NCBI RefSeq assembly: GCF_001039355.2
Contig: NW_019775314.1
Coordinates: forward strand, 254,313 to 318,312
Source of the DNA: Lingula anatina
Lineage: Eukaryota; Brachiopoda; Lingulata; Lingulida; Lingulidae
Direction: 5' to 3'
Length of the DNA: 64,000 nucleotides
Both the position numbers and the translations under genes were made by a program. A model generated the notes under the pieces. That model saw nothing but the letters and a program-made list of their open reading frames with translations, did not search any database and had not been told where the DNA came from. Positions 1 through 13,900 of the stretch are shown here, piece after piece; position 1 is the first letter of the stretch, and the number at the start of each line of letters is the position of its first letter.

Positions 1-305
1 CATGTAGGAAGGGACATTATATATGCTACTATGTCTCTTATTTCCATTGTAGTAAATATTGAAACGCGAGGCCTGGGAATCGAGGTAAAGCACAAATGCT
101 GCCAAGATTAAAGGGTTATCGTGTACTTGTGCCTCACGGGGGATTATTTTCCACACTTACAAGTACGAAGAGATTTCGAAGTGCAATGAACTTTTTTACT
201 CACTGGTTCTGTGTGCCTCTGTTAGTAGATCTCAAGTGATTTTTTACGGGATCATGCCTACTATCTCAGCCATGCTAAAATTAGGCGCTTATAGATTGCT
301 AATCT
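1..305. other. Intergenic, nothing recognised
   Basis: No exon, RNA gene or repeat is recognised before the first palindromic element. Confidence 0.4.
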
Positions 306-533
306 ATGGGCGCATTCGGATTCACACAGCGTACTAGCTGGGTCGGTCCAACTCTGCATGGGATTTTCGCTTAAGTGCAATCAGCGGAATCCGCTTCTGT
401 TCGAGGAAGTGTGACAGATAATTTTAAGCCGATTCTATTGATTGCACTTAAGCACAAATCCCCCGCAAAGTTGGGCAGACCCAGCTAGTACAAGTACGAT
501 GTGTGAATCTAAATGCGGACTTTGGCTACGTAC
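306..533. repeat. Palindromic MITE-like element, family A, divergent subfamily
   Basis: The two halves are inverted copies: one arm runs GCATTCGGATTCACACAGCG then CTAGCTGGGTCGGTCCAAC, and the other is its complement ending in GTGTGAATCTAAATGCGGAC. The arms also share CTTAAGTGCAATCA and its complement. The overall plan (arm, GATC/GGTCGATCC-like block, CAATCAG block, mirrored) is that of the elements at 3203, 10677 and 41501. It has no coding capacity, so it is a non-autonomous DNA transposon. Confidence 0.65.
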
Positions 534-1354
534 CCTTGAAGGAAACAATTCTGTACAGAAACCACATCAACATATTCCCCTATATGTGATGTAAAAAAAT
601 AAGCTTTATTTTTCTCAAGCTCTCGTGCATTTGTCTAATTGACTACTCCAGGGCAAAACATTGTTAGTAATTACTTTATTTTCCCCTCTACCATACCTCT
701 GACGAAACCTTTGTTCCTCGAGTGACATTAAATTACAGAATTGTATGTGCCAAAGATTCTAAGGTACCTGGTTGGATAATACAGGAGAAGGTGTTACACG
801 CAAAAGGAAGATTTTTCTCTTGAGGCAAATGTCAACCGATGTTCAACCTTGGACGAATATTCGCCCAAGGTTCAATTTCGAGTACGATTTTCAGCTCTCC
901 CAACCCCGCAGCCATTTTTTCTATTTCCTCCCCCTACCTTCTTAAAGTGTGTTATTACAAGTCTGCATAGGTATCACGAGCAGAAATTGGAAGTTTGACA
1001 ATACGAACGGGAGAATAAGTCGGGCAGATAAAAAACTGAAGAACATAACCTAATAGTAGGACGCCGTCCAATATACTAACGCTTAATGCAATAACAAGAT
1101 ATATATTACAGTGTACATGCATTCGTGGCACTCTGGCGGCATTACAGGCAGTTACTCTCCCCTTTGAATAATGAAGATGTATTAAAGATACACAATGTGG
1201 CATACAGTGGTACACCTTGACATAACTTAATAAAATCTCAACACCTTCTCTTAGTTCTCCAGGAACTGCATAGGCAAAAATGGTCTCAGAATATCGACCT
1301 AATGATCCGACTGAAAGCTCTATAATTTCTTAATGTTTGGTCAGTTCCATGATG

Positions 1355-1651
1355 CAGGGGCGGATCAAGGATTACTGGAAGGGGGGGTCCGGTTTTTAGG
1401 AATAACAGGCCGCGGATGCGAAGCTGATCCTGCCCCCCCCCCCCCCTCCTTGGCGTGGGGTTCGGGGCCCGCTGAAGGGTTCGGGAAAATGTTGGTATTT
1501 TTAGAGGGTGAACAGTACCATTTGGAACGGTTTTGAAATTTGATTCAGATTGTCAAAATTCTAATTTCAAGAGGGGCCATTAGTGTGATTTTTCCAGAAA
1601 TCGAAGGGGTGGGGGTCAGGACCTCCTTGACACCTTTTCAATTCGCCACTG
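1355..1651. mobile_element. hAT-like non-autonomous element C1
   Basis: It starts CAGGGGCGGATCAAGG and ends with the near-complement TTCGCCACTG, resembling hAT terminal repeats. The interior contains a poly-C tract. It is clearly homologous, in the opposite orientation, to 50352-50649. No convincing 8-bp target duplication is visible and no transposase is present. Confidence 0.6.
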
Positions 1652-3202
1652 TAAGGGGGATTGAGTTGGACGAATTGAGCTCGCGACGCTTTAAATAAGA
1701 TAATCAGAACTCGAAAACACCCGCACAGATCTCAGTTAACTCAATACTTCGCCATAGGTTATTATTCAGTGTTAAAGATTGCTGACACTTCCAGGAAAAT
1801 AAATGTTCCAACTATATGAAGGTTGAACGCACATCGCTTGTCTTGAATTAAAATGCATCACTGACGATTTTAGAGCCATTTTTCTTAATTACAAGAATAT
1901 TATTCCCAGCTTCACTACATCGTTTCTGTATTTTAAATTTATAATTAATCACTAAAGTTGTCAGGATTGCAGTAAAGGCAACTGGATTAAGAGTTAGTCA
2001 TCGCATTGCAATTACAGTGTGTGTGTCTAGAAAACTGTCAGTTTCATGGTAATTAAGCAGGCAATTTATATCTATTGTCTACAAAGAAATGCGCATTACT
2101 GATCGCCTTTTCACGTTCAATTTTAATTGACAATTAGTCGAAAATTGTCAAAAGAAGACGTGTTTTAATAATTTTCAACTTGACTTTGCGACTGTGAACC
2201 ATAAAATAATGCTTTCATTTTTTTTCCGCGAGGTCTAGGTACAATTCAGAGGAAGAAGTTTTTGGTTTTGATAACTTTGCATTGCCTTTAATTACAGTGA
2301 CCTATTGATCGACTTAGGCTCATTCGTAACAAAACCAATAGGTGTAGAAGACTGTTCTTAAATTGCTTATATTCATTCATATTTATTTATTTATTTTTGT
2401 TTAACTTAATTTTTATAAAGACTGCATGACCTATCCATATGTAAATGTGAATCAAGTTAACAAAATGGCGATAATAATTTAACAGAATAATCTAACAGAC
2501 TTATTGTTCTCAAATAAACATGTAGCGCCATTTCAATAAATAATATGCCGTTTTAGTTAAAGTGATTACAACTGTTCGTATGTGATTCATATTCCACAAT
2601 GACTACATTGTAAACAACTCATTAAAATATAATAAATTCCTTTTTACCATCAAAACAGCAGTTATCTTTATTATTCTGGAACCTGTGCTTTCCATCAAAC
2701 CACGTAGACTTTCATACTGTAGATTACTTTACCTCCGTAATAATCTCTTAAGAGATTATGACAAAAAAAAATAGAAAAAACATGGACCAGCTTTGAATGT
2801 CGGTAAGTAAGTATGGGAAAATCGTCGTTTGTCCCTGGAAAATTTGTTTTTGACCAAAACGAACAGTTTTTATCCCTTTAACTTGGTGGATAAATAAGGT
2901 AATGTCACATGTCTAATGCAGTTTTTCATAGTGGTACTACGCCGTGTTATTGCTGTTTTTGCCCGCTACTGGTACTTAGATGTATTAGTCTCATAAAGTC
3001 CAGGGGAATTGAAATTTGATTGCACACGATATCTGTTTCGAAGGCTATTTACGTGCAAAAGCAGAGGTCAACTGTATTAAACGCGATACAGAGGTGGTTT
3101 ATTGCAACCACCTTGGTTTTCAGAACTGGACTGCTCACATAAATCGGTGAGTCCGCCGAACTTTATATTTTAGTGCCACATTCTATACCAGCGGACTATG
3201 GT
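1652..3202. other. Intergenic, AT-rich
   Basis: No exon, RNA gene or clear repeat is recognised here. Confidence 0.4.
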
Positions 3203-3430
3203 TGGGTTCCCACAGATTTAGATCGATCCATCTGGATCGACCCAACTCCCTGGGGGTTTACGCTAAATTGCTATCAGCTTCCGGGATCCGAGCGCGCACA
3301 AAAAGTATTTACCCCCTTACAGCTTTTAGTAGGCGGGACAAACATTTACGCCGGTTAAGCTGAAAGCAATCTAGTGAGACTCCCCAGGGGGGGGGGGTAG
3401 ATCGATCTAAATATCTGTGGGAATGGACTC
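3203..3430. repeat. Palindromic MITE, family A
   Basis: It opens GGGTTCCCACAGATTTAGAT and closes with the complement (CTAAATATCTGTGGGAATGG). The centre contains the near-invariant stretch CCCCCTTACAGCTTTTAGTA plus GGCGGGAC that also occurs at 10677-10904 and 56678-56894. The small open frame at 3173-3358 is only the element read through. Confidence 0.75.
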
Positions 3431-4106
3431 TATGAGAGGTGCTGCCACGCAATTACGCCACACTCTTCCCCTTTTCAAACCCTATGGAAATGTGCTTCCT
3501 GCTGTTTGATTTAGGTAATTAACCAGGCGTGCAGATCGAATGGGGTTCCGTTTATGGGATGCTTTTGCGTCATCCTCAGGCCATTTTAATAGTCAAAACT
3601 TAAAAGTTGCCAAGCTCACAAAGTGCACGTATACAGATTAGATCGTTTAATTATACTGTTCGACAAGAAGAGGGAAGAATAGTCGCGCCTCCTCCTGTTG
3701 CCAACGTGCTCGTATAATCAGCAATTTCTGTTTTCTACTTTTCGCCAGGAGGAGGTGTATTAATCTGTGTAAATGGGGGCTCGCATTTCTCCTAAATGGA
3801 TGCCCATAACTTTTTAGTAAGTGTTTTAAGATATTCGCTATAATGTACCGGAGTTGGCTTCTTTGTTTCAGTTATTTCAGTTATTTCAATGCGAAGTGTG
3901 TCATCTTAATTGAGCTTTTGGCAGGAAAGGTTTGAATGTGAAAGTGAAATCATGGAACGAGATAAGTTTTCTTCGTCTTCAGTGAATCTTTCATAAATCA
4001 GCAGTACTCTTTCAGGCATCCTTTGCCAAGCAGGAAAAACACAGTGGATAGATTAAAAGGCACGTTATATTTTTTTTAGCAATTTGGGTGACATAAAGGT
4101 TTACCC

Positions 4107-4172
4107 CCCCCCCCCCCCCAAAAAAAAAAAATAATAAATAAATAAATAAATAAAATAAAATAAAATAAAAAA
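4107..4172. repeat. Low-complexity C, A, and AAAT/AAAAT tract
   Basis: A run of C is followed by A and then AAAT and AAAAT repeats. A poly(C)-poly(A) mix like this can be read as protein in silico but is not coding. Confidence 0.8.
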
Positions 4173-4259
4173 AAACATCGCAAACACAATTGCAATACAC
4201 GGTATCTGTCAATTAACTTCCATGGAAGGACCTGGATCTCCAATAAAAATGAGTATTGC

Positions 4260-7200
4260 GTAAAAAATCTTCATTCAGACGGGGGGGAAAAAAGGACGAA
4301 AAAGCATGCAAACGGGAAATACATTTACTGGTCCGTAAGTACATCAAGTACAATGATATTGAAGGGTGTCACATAGACATATATACATGTAGCTGGAGAA
4401 TAACGTGCAACAGCAGGTTGGCAATGGAATTATAAAATGACAAGTGCCAATAATAAGGAAAACAGGGCCCACAGCATGCAGACAGACAATATCTTTTCTG
4501 TCAATTTACTATTTTTTTTCAAACTTTGTCGCCAAGTTATGTCAGTCGCGCAATTATTGTATAATGACAATTGACTAATGAAGAAAGCAGAATGATATTC
4601 ATGCATGCATATTTGGTACACAGATGAGCGGGCACCATAGTGATTCTGGGGTTAACTACGATGCGTCACTTCTGTACATTCCTCATAGGAAATTATGTAT
4701 AATTTGAGCTGTACAATTATCACGGGAAGAGAGTCGCGATACAGTGGCCTGTCATATTACGAAGCAGAAAATTGCAACAGCAAAAAAAAGGAATAGATAG
4801 ATAGATAGATAGATGGATGGATGGACTATTGAGAAAGACGCGTGTCCCTGAATGATCCACCTGTGTCTGTTTAAAGTATTCCCTGTTTACTGCTACAAAC
4901 ATCTCAACTTCTCACGTATAGACACGCAGTTTTAGCAGCGCGTGAGAACCAATCAGTACTTTGCTAATATAATGCAGAAATTCCAGGATTTTTTCTATTT
5001 CCAAGAAACTTGACTGAGGTGATAATGATCAAATAGAGCTGGAACTCTTAAAAACAATGAAATTATTAACCATCATTGCACTGTGGTGGCTTTTTATAGT
5101 AAGCCATGGTGAAGCACAATTCGGGTAGGGAATATTTTCGAGATAAAGATTTTTTCTTTTTACTGAAAAACCTAATGAAATTCAAAGTTACATAATCAGC
5201 CGATAATAAAGAGGTGTTTCAATTTCTTGCCTGCTGAGACCAGATAAATTGATTCTTTCTTTTTTTTCGCCAGGACGGTTGAAAAGAAAATGGAAATAGA
5301 ATTGAGCAAACTTCTTCATGCAAAAACAAGCACATTTAAGTTACACACGAAAAACAATCAGAATTGCAAACACGTTTGCAATACAAATAATCTAGAGATG
5401 ATAATCTGCATTTGGAAGAGGAAATATAAACAGAACAAAAGCAAAAGCATGTAAACGGGAAATAAATTTACTGATCCGTAAATACATCAAGAACAGTGCT
5501 ATTGAAGGATGTTACACATAGACATATAAACCCATATACCTAGGCCGTTACATGCGCCAGCTGGTTGGCAATAGACTTATCAAATTACATCAAATTACAA
5601 GTGCCAATAATGAGGAAAACAAAGCCACGAAACATGCAAACGGACAATCTTTTTTCTGTCAATTTATTCTTTTAATATTTTCAAACTTTGTCACCGAGTT
5701 ATGTCAGTCACGCAATAATTGTATAGTGACAAGTGACTGATGTGGAAAGCAGAACGATGTGCATGCATGCATATTTGGCATACAGATGAGCAAGTTTCAT
5801 AGTGCTTTTGGGGGCCAAATAATGTTTGCAGAGTGGCTTCATCCCATTCCTTTTAGGGAAATATGGATAATTTTGGAGACACAATTATCACGGGAAAAGA
5901 GCCGCGATACATGTCCTGCTATATTACGAAGCAGAAAATTGCAACAGCAAAAAAGATAGATAGATAGATAGATATTATGCATGTCATGTGTGGACCTGCA
6001 GTTTTAGCAGCACGTGAGAAACAATCAGCACATGACTAATGCGGAAATTCCTGGATTTTTCTATTTCCAAGAAACTTGCCTGAGGTGATAACGATAAAAT
6101 AGAGCTTGAACTCTTGAAAGAAATGAGATTATAAGCCGTCATCGCACTGGGTGGTTTTAAATCGTACATGTAAGCCACGGTGAACGACAATTCGGATTTG
6201 AAATATTTCCCAGATATTTTTTTTTTCTGGAAGACGTAATGAAATTCTAAGTTACATAATCAGCCGATAACAGAAGGATCTTTCAATTTCTTGCCTGCTG
6301 AAACCAGATAAATTGATTCTTTTTCACCGCGACAGTTGAAAAGAAAATGGGAATAGAACTGCGTAGTCCTTTTCAGCAAAAACGAATATCAAATAAGTAA
6401 CACATAAATATCAAACTAGTGTATAAAAGAGATATCTCGATTGCATTTTTTTCTCGGTGATTTCAAAATAGTGTTCTCAACCCTCTCGTTTTATTCTACT
6501 TTATTTTATTTTATTTATTTATTTTTTTGTCTGCCTCTTCTGTAAGAGGAATAGGCATGCTGAAGTGATGGGAAAATGCGATATAAACCTCAATGATATT
6601 TACCGGGCGGTATGTTACAGCAAAGGCCGAAATTGTTATCGTCCCAGCAAATATAGGATTAAACAATAGCGGGTCATTAAAAATAGTTTTGCTTAATAAT
6701 CTGCATTCAGAAGAGGAAAAATAAACAGGACACAAAAGCATGCAAACAGGACATATATTTACAGGTCCATAACTACATCAAGAACAATGCTACTGAAGAG
6801 TGTTGCACATAAACACATATACCTAGGCCGTTGCGTGCGTCAGCCGGTTGGCAATAAAATTATCAAATTACATCAAATTACAAGTGCCAATGAGGAAAAC
6901 AAAGCCACAAAACATGCAAACGGACAATCTTTTTTCTGTCAATTTATCCTTTTTAATATTTTCAAACTTTGTAACGGAGTTATGACAGTCACGCAATTAT
7001 TGTATTATGACAAGTGACTGATGACGAAAACAGAACGATGCATGTATATGTGGAATACAATTGAGCGGGCACCATAGTGCTTTTGAGAGATAACTACGTA
7101 GTGTAGCTTCTTCGCATTCCTTATAGAAAAATTTAGATGAAATGAGATGCACAATTATCGCGTAAAAAAAGGTCGATACAGTCCCCTGCCATATTACAAA

Positions 7201-7886
7201 GCAGAAAATTGCAACAGCAAAAAAAAAAAACGATAGATAGATAGATAGATGAATAGTTGGATGGATAGAAAAGGCGCGTGTCCCTGTATAATCCACCTAA
7301 GTTGATTTGAAGATTTTCCTCCCAACTGCTACAAACTTCTAAACTCCTCCTCTTGTGAATGACAGCAATGTGTGTCATGTATGGACACGAAGTTTTAGCA
7401 GCACGCGAAGACCAATCAGGACTTGGCTATTGCGGAAATTCCTGGATTTTTCTATTTCCAAGAAATTTGACTGAGGTGATAACGATCAAATAGAGCTGGA
7501 ACTCTTGATGGCAATGAAATTATAAACCGTCATTGCACTGGGGGTGGTTTTAACTAGTAAATCCATGATGACAATGCAGGTTGGGAATATTTTCGAGTTA
7601 AATACTTGGAAAGTGTGATGAAATTGTAAATTGTATAATAGGCTGATAATCGAGGGATGATTCAATTTCTTGCATGCCTGAACCAGATAATTTTTTCTTT
7701 ATTTCTGCCGGGACAGTTGAAAAAATGTGACTAGAACTGAGTACAGTCTTTTTTTTTAGCAAAGACAAGTTACAAAAAGATGCCTAGTGAGCAAGAGCGA
7801 ACAAAAACTGGCGCATGAAAGAGATATCTCAATTGCATTTTTTTCATTGTATTTGTAATAATTGTCTCGATTCTCTTGCTTTGTTT

Positions 7887-7917
<31 letters not shown>

Positions 7918-7930
7918 TTATTTGGTAGAG
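4260..7930. repeat. Three-copy tandem repeat with units of about 1.15-1.3 kb
   Basis: Three diverged head-to-tail units can be followed by shared landmarks. AAAGCATG followed by AACGGGAAAT-like sequence occurs at about 4303, 5445 and 6735. Sequence like AAGTGCCAATAATGAGGAAA occurs at about 4440, 5596 and 6880. AAGCAGAAAATTGCAACAGC followed by poly-A and a GATA run occurs at about 4762, 5930 and 7200. Sequence like ATTTCCAAGAAACTTGACTG occurs at about 4998, 6064 and 7455. The second and third units end in ATTT/TTTA runs. No protein-coding signal is conserved among the units, so I read it as a satellite-like or duplicated non-coding block. Confidence 0.8.
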
Positions 7931-8134
7931 GAAGAAAATACTTTAAGAGGCTAAAGGGGTGAGAACAAGCTTGTAAACCCAAATGGCGTGCTACAGCGGA
8001 GGGTAAAAAGGTTGTCAACCAAGCAAAGATGCCACTGCATGTAATTCACTTCCTAACAGTATTATAATAACCCTGTTCATTCATATACTCAGATATGAGG
8101 ATAGTGTTGCTATTTGACAAAATGACCTTCATCG

Positions 8135-8227
8135 TCAGATAGACAGATAGATATATAGATGTAGAAAGATAGAGACATACATGTAGATAGATAGATAGAT
8201 ACATGTAGATAGATAGATAGATAGATA
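8135..8227. repeat. GATA microsatellite
   Basis: Interrupted GATA units alternate with ACATGTA blocks. Similar GATA runs occur inside each unit of the upstream tandem repeat (about 4795, 5955 and 7235). Confidence 0.85.
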
Positions 8228-8287
8228 AGGTAGGCAGACCAACAGACAGACCAGCAAGGTACAGTTTTTGCGGCCTTAGACTGGCAT

Positions 8288-8441
8288 GGGTTCCCATGCT
8301 TAGATCGATCCATCGAATTATTGCATTACCACCTAGCTGATTCGGTAGGCGTGACAGACATTTAAGCCGGTCGAGTTGACAGCAATTTAGTGAGACTCCC
8401 CAGGAAGTTAGATCGATCCAAATATATGTGGGAACGGTCCC
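8288..8441. repeat. Palindromic MITE, family A, left half deleted
   Basis: The terminus GGTTCCCATGCTTAGATCGA and the mirrored GTTAGATCGATCCAAATATA are both present. The left interior seen in the 3203 and 10677 copies is missing. Confidence 0.7.
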
Positions 8442-8689
8442 TTAGTCTCAGTTCCCAGAGCCCACGGTATAGATTTAAATGGTGTTAACGACTGATGTGT
8501 TAGAGTTGCCAGGACATTTATACTTCACAGTTCACCTCTCGTTGTTGGGTCGATATAATCACCCTACCGGGAAGACATTACGACTAACTAGGGAGTTAGA
8601 TAGCGACGTAATTGACGTGCTTGTAAGGACAGAGTCCTTGTTACTCGGCCGGGGTCAGATTACAATTTCACAAAAACATACGCATACAC

Positions 8690-8700
8690 GCACACGCACA

Positions 8701-8731
<31 letters not shown>
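8690..8731. repeat. CA microsatellite
   Basis: A run of CA dinucleotides with a few G and T interruptions at its start. Confidence 0.9.
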
Positions 8732-8733
<2 letters not shown>

Positions 8734-9064
8734 CTCATTGTATGTCTTTAACTTGAGCCCGACCATTTTTATATATACATATATATATATATAATGCTTG
8801 TTAACCCAGGCAAATCAGTTGCAAAAAAAAAAAAAAATGGCCGACACTGCTATCGCACAAATTTCAGTACATGATTGTACATGTATCAGAAGTAGCCTAA
8901 GGGCCTTCTGCAGCTAATTCAGCTGAGTTGTTGAAAGGGGTGCATATAGACTCCATGCAATCAGATCAACATTGTTGCGGTTTCTTAAGTAACTGTTTTA
9001 TCTAAACGTGCGGCAAACCATTCCAGAGAAATGCTTCCGTTTTTTTATTGGAAAATTAGTCTGG

Positions 9065-9263
9065 TTCACACACACGCACACATACATATACACACATGCA
9101 TGCGTGTATGCACGCACATAAGCGGGCACATAGACAGCACACACACACACACACACAAACGCACACACATCATGACAAACATCATGACAAACAAACGCAC
9201 ACACTATGACACATTAAACACACACACAAACACACACATACAAACTATTTCTCTCTTTTCTCA

Positions 9264-9327
<64 letters not shown>

Positions 9328-9340
9328 GAGAGAGAGAGAT
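9065..9340. repeat. Compound CA/GA microsatellite
   Basis: CA-rich DNA with ATGACAAAC interruptions (repeated near 9171 and 9183) passes into a long GA run at about 9280-9338. Both strands give long low-complexity open frames that are not genes. Confidence 0.9.
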
Positions 9341-10676
9341 AAGCGTACACAGATTCTACCGATTCAGGTTGGGCGTATTGGTGGCACACCTCAATCAACT
9401 TCATATACCGTAAAATTCCTTCCCCCCCCCCCTCATCAATACAACAAGCGGAATATCAGAGAACTAATCTACTTACATAGAACATTTTAATGTTTTAAAA
9501 AACGAACATTAAAATTGTCAGTGTTCATATGAGATGATACTACCCCAGCAAAATCGTGTCTTATCCGTGCAGAGGATTCGTACGCTATATAACTATTTTC
9601 GTTCTAAATAAATCTGGGAATGAACTTGACTCAAAGCTATTTCGCTCTAAATAGTTTGACGTGTATTATCGAACATAATGTCTCTTAGACCTAATGACTA
9701 GAAAACAGCTGTTGAAAATAATAACCAACCGATGTTAACAGGGCGTCTAACGATCCAGTGATTGCATTTATGACCTTGTGATTACATTTATACCCGCAAT
9801 ATTATTGTGTCTCACAGTAACGAGCAGTTACGCGAATATCGACAAATTGATTCCATTTTTTACGGTAATTCAAATTTCTGGGATAGCTATGGGAACAATC
9901 GTGAAAAATAAGCCGCGGCCTGTCACGAGATGTAGATGATAGGAAATGAAATTAATCGACGAAGGGAGAGATAATTCCGTATCAATTAAAACCCCACTGT
10001 AAATTACGTTGAAAGTAATGGGTGATCCAAAGTGTATTTCTGTTATTTTCACGAGAGCGCCCTGATCAATCAGCGGAGAAAAAAAAAGCGAAGGATTGAA
10101 CAACAGGAGGATATGAAAACTGTCAGATGTTTCAGTCATGAGGCGTGGTGAAGAACGGTTTTTTAATGATAATGCAACACAAGTGCACTGTAAGAGTGTA
10201 CCTCACAATAGTCGTAATTTCTCATGTCCATGCATTTAAAGTAACAAATTAATACGCAACGCTTTGTTATCTTAAAATGATAAAAAGGTTGGCCAACACT
10301 GCAGACCACGTCATCCCTCTATTCATATGTTCAATACGCAGTGACGACCGGGTGTAGAAAAGTAGAGTCCGTGTGACTTAGATTTTAACCTCCATTAGAT
10401 CGGTACAGGTCAGCGTCACACAGAGTGTCTCACCAATAAATAGGTCGAACCCTAAGAGGCCATTCAAAACAGATGATCCTCGGATCTACTGATCCGTCGA
10501 TCAAAAGTGGTGGTCACTACTTAAATAAAAGCAGAGCCTACTAATCCACTGCCCCCCCCTTCCGCATGCGCCATTAAACGGATTCAATCACGGCTCCGAG
10601 GTTTAATTGCTAGACTCCTGCAGTGATGGCGTGTCTGGAGGCGTGGGCACCATCAGTTACCTGACAGTGAGATATA
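9341..10676. other. Intergenic
   Basis: No exon or RNA gene is recognised. The short minus-strand frame at 9870-10139 has no recognisable domain and no flanking splice partner. Confidence 0.35.
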
Positions 10677-10904
10677 GACTGGGTTCCCATAGATTCAGAT
10701 CGATCTATCCTGATCGACCTAACTCCCTGAGGGTTCACTCTAAATTGCTGTCAGGTTCCGAGAGCCGAGCGTGCACAAAAGTTAATTACCCCCTTACAGC
10801 TTTTAGTAGGCGGGACAGACATTTAGGCCGGTCAGGCTGACAACAATCTAGTGAGACTCCCCACGTGGAAAGATCGATCTAAAAATCTATGGGAATGCAG
10901 TCTT
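10677..10904. repeat. Palindromic MITE, family A, well preserved
   Basis: It runs from GGGTTCCCATAGATTCAGAT to the mirrored AGATCGATCTAAAAATCTAT then GGGAATGC. The central stretch is almost identical to those in the 3203 and 56678 copies, which points to fairly recent spread. Confidence 0.8.
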
Positions 10905-13900
10905 AGAGCGCATCCTGAACAGCGGTCTAACAGATTCGCAGATCAAATATAGCCGATCCACGTGAATGCTTGTTGCGTGGTCCCCGCGGGTAATCTATTT
11001 AGTGTCTAATTGGGAATTAAGAGGCAATCTTTTAAATGTTTCGACACATTTGATCCGAGGGTCTGTTAGTTCGCTGTTCTGAGATGCGCTTTTACATACT
11101 TGAGTACTTACTTGTCTGTGCGTGTTTGCGTGCCTATCTACGGCCGAGCATGCGTGTGTGTTCTAGATTGACCTCATGCTTCTGAACTTAAGATTAAAAA
11201 AAGATTATGCAATGGCATTTAACGTGATGCACGCCACAACACGCCCAAACGCACTAGCGCAACCTCTTTTCGCCCTGCATAATAATGATCAAAANTCTCC
11301 CAAAAATATAACAAACAAAACGAGACTAAACATTTTTTTCCAATCCACGTGCCCTACATATGGCTGTGCAACTGTCCACGTCTTCTATTTCACCGTTAGC
11401 TCTCTTTGCTCGACAGAATAAACCTATTTTTCTGCCCCCCCCTCTCCCACCCGACTTACCAGTGCATGCTTCATTATTCGTCATTGCTTTTGTGCCTTTA
11501 TTCACCATATATAAGGGTGTTTATTAGACTTTTAATGCATATGTTTAATTATTCATCCATTCAACTGAATCGTAAACACCGCATTTTTTGTGTAAATCCA
11601 TCCAAACATATCTATTACTCAGATGTGCTTCGCTGACTGCATTCATCAACCATCATAATTACACCCTGAAACTTAATACTGATGTTGTGCATCGAATGAC
11701 ACCTCCAGATATCGAATTTGGTGTCCTCTTCATTTTGTTACGACAAGTAAGCCCCCTAGAGGGTTTGCATAATGCGCCTGACCTAATGAATATTTTCCTC
11801 TATCAGTTATTTTTCCTTTAACGTTAATGTCACTGCCGAGTATTTGATGTAATACAACTCTCTGTTGATGAGAGAGACAGTACAGCACAAGCAAGCATAA
11901 CTATAAATCATATATGTGTCAACGCCATAATGGTGAGGCTAAAATGGTGCATCTTAATGAAATGCTTGTCTTTTTATAAGAATGTATATGGGTTGCTAAA
12001 GAGGATATAAATGACATGAATTTTGAAGTGGGATTGCAAATCAGTGAATACATCCAGAGAGAGAGAGAGAGAGAGAGAGGTGAAAAAAAAGAAAAAAGTA
12101 CACAAGGTTGCAGCATGGGAGTTAATAGTATGTAACATAACAACAGAAGTCAGATTAATTCCCTTACCTTAACTAACTTGAAAAAATGCACAAGAAAAAT
12201 ACATTTCCAATCAGGCTCTGTCAACACAATTGCAGCAACACGGAACAGTTAATCACTCAAGCATCTCTCTGGAAAATCTCGAAAAATTATCTTGAGCGCA
12301 AAAAAAATTGTGTTACATGATCACTGAAATCGCTGTTAATGTTCGCACATCCTCAGCCTGTTAACCGACGTGCATCAAATCAGAAATCAGTGGCGGGTGA
12401 CATTAACACAGCGTCGTTTCCTCGTCAAAAATGGTGATACTCGATCTGTGAGTTACGCCGCAAACCAACCGGTATTTGTAGAAACAGCTGAGACCGACTT
12501 TTATAACTCTTGTCGTTTTGACCCCTCGCCCTCGAACTGTTGCGCGGAAGTGAGTAGGATTGACGAACGAGAGCACGCGTTCTAGGCCAAGCTATGGAAA
12601 ATCACGGTTTATTAGGAAAGTCGCAGTTGAAGGATACACGAATGAGTTGACTTTTGACAGGTTTTTGAGGGGTAGAGATTAGTAAAGAGATGTAATTATC
12701 TTAAAGTCATGGCTTCATTAGGATAGATAAAGAAATGAAGCTTGGAATGGTTAAGTAAATAATCAAAGAAATAGATATATAGATAAGCAAAAAAAAAAAA
12801 AAAAAAGACAGCAGAGATTAAAGCAATATAATGGTATACCACTTAATATATTAAAAAAAAGATGAAAATACTAGATTTTTAACGAAGAGAGAAACAATGA
12901 GCTAATTAAACCGTTTGGCCTTACTGCGAATTGTTTAAATCAAGGGATGGGTTACATGTGCATGGGTAGATCTAAACTAACAATTGACTCATCTGTACTG
13001 TGACATGCATAAAGACAGTTGGTGTGCCAACTAACGATTTATCGGTGCTAAATTCCGGCGCAAACTACATCGGAAAGGCATAACGTGTGAAAGAGGGTGG
13101 TTTATAAGCAACATCGAGGACGAAGAGATGCCATAAATAACTAATAATTGTCAGGATGACGCTGCATTTGATATCCGCGGATGCTAAATGGGGTTATTTC
13201 TTCTCTGTTAACCAGATACACGTATCAGCGTCTCGGTATGTGTTCGAATTGTCTGTGTAAGTAATGTGATTCAGTAGAGATGCATATAAATATAGCAGCC
13301 TCGCATAAATGGGACACTTCGCCTACAGTGAATCTGGTAACTGGGTCCCGTTTATCGGGCTATAGAGTCCTTACAAACAGTCCGTCCGGTATCAAAACCC
13401 AAGGCCTTTGGTTTCTGAATCTGGGTGTCCTCATTAAAAGACCAGGTCCTAGCAGGTATGATGTGCCGGGTCTACTCACCCAACGAGCAAAAATAGTTTA
13501 AAAAGTACCGGTAAATACAAATAAGTAAATAGCCTGCTACGTTTCTTGCGTAAAGGGGGATGTTTTGTGTTTGAATTAAAAGAGAATGTTTGAATTTAAT
13601 GGACATTACATGAATTGTACATAATTACATAGTACATAATTAGTTTGTGGAAGAAGTAGCAAAGATACAAAAACATACCAGAGTTCAAAATCAGTTATAA
13701 TCAATAGTTTGGACACAAACCTCATTCGCCACAAAAAATATATCCCAACGAACTGCTTTGTCACATTATTGAAGCAGTGAAAATTGACTACTTACATATA
13801 AGGAGCATTAAAAAAGCCAATAACCAATAACCAATAAGCAAAAATACCGAGACAATTTTCACAGCAACTACATGTGTTAGAAGGTTAATGCAATATGTTA

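Noticed and set aside
4260-7930. Tandem repeats considered as a CRISPR-like array
   Set aside because: Units are over 1 kb and diverged, and the host is clearly eukaryotic. No short repeat-spacer pattern occurs anywhere in the window.
8479-8751. 90-codon plus-strand frame with protein-like start before a CA run
   Set aside because: No recognisable domain, no splice partner, and it runs directly into microsatellite DNA. It could not be supported as a gene.
9031-9342. Long frames over CA/GA repeats (also near 15296-15638 and 20292-20541)
   Set aside because: Pure microsatellite translations with His-Thr, Arg-Glu or Leu-Ser repeats.
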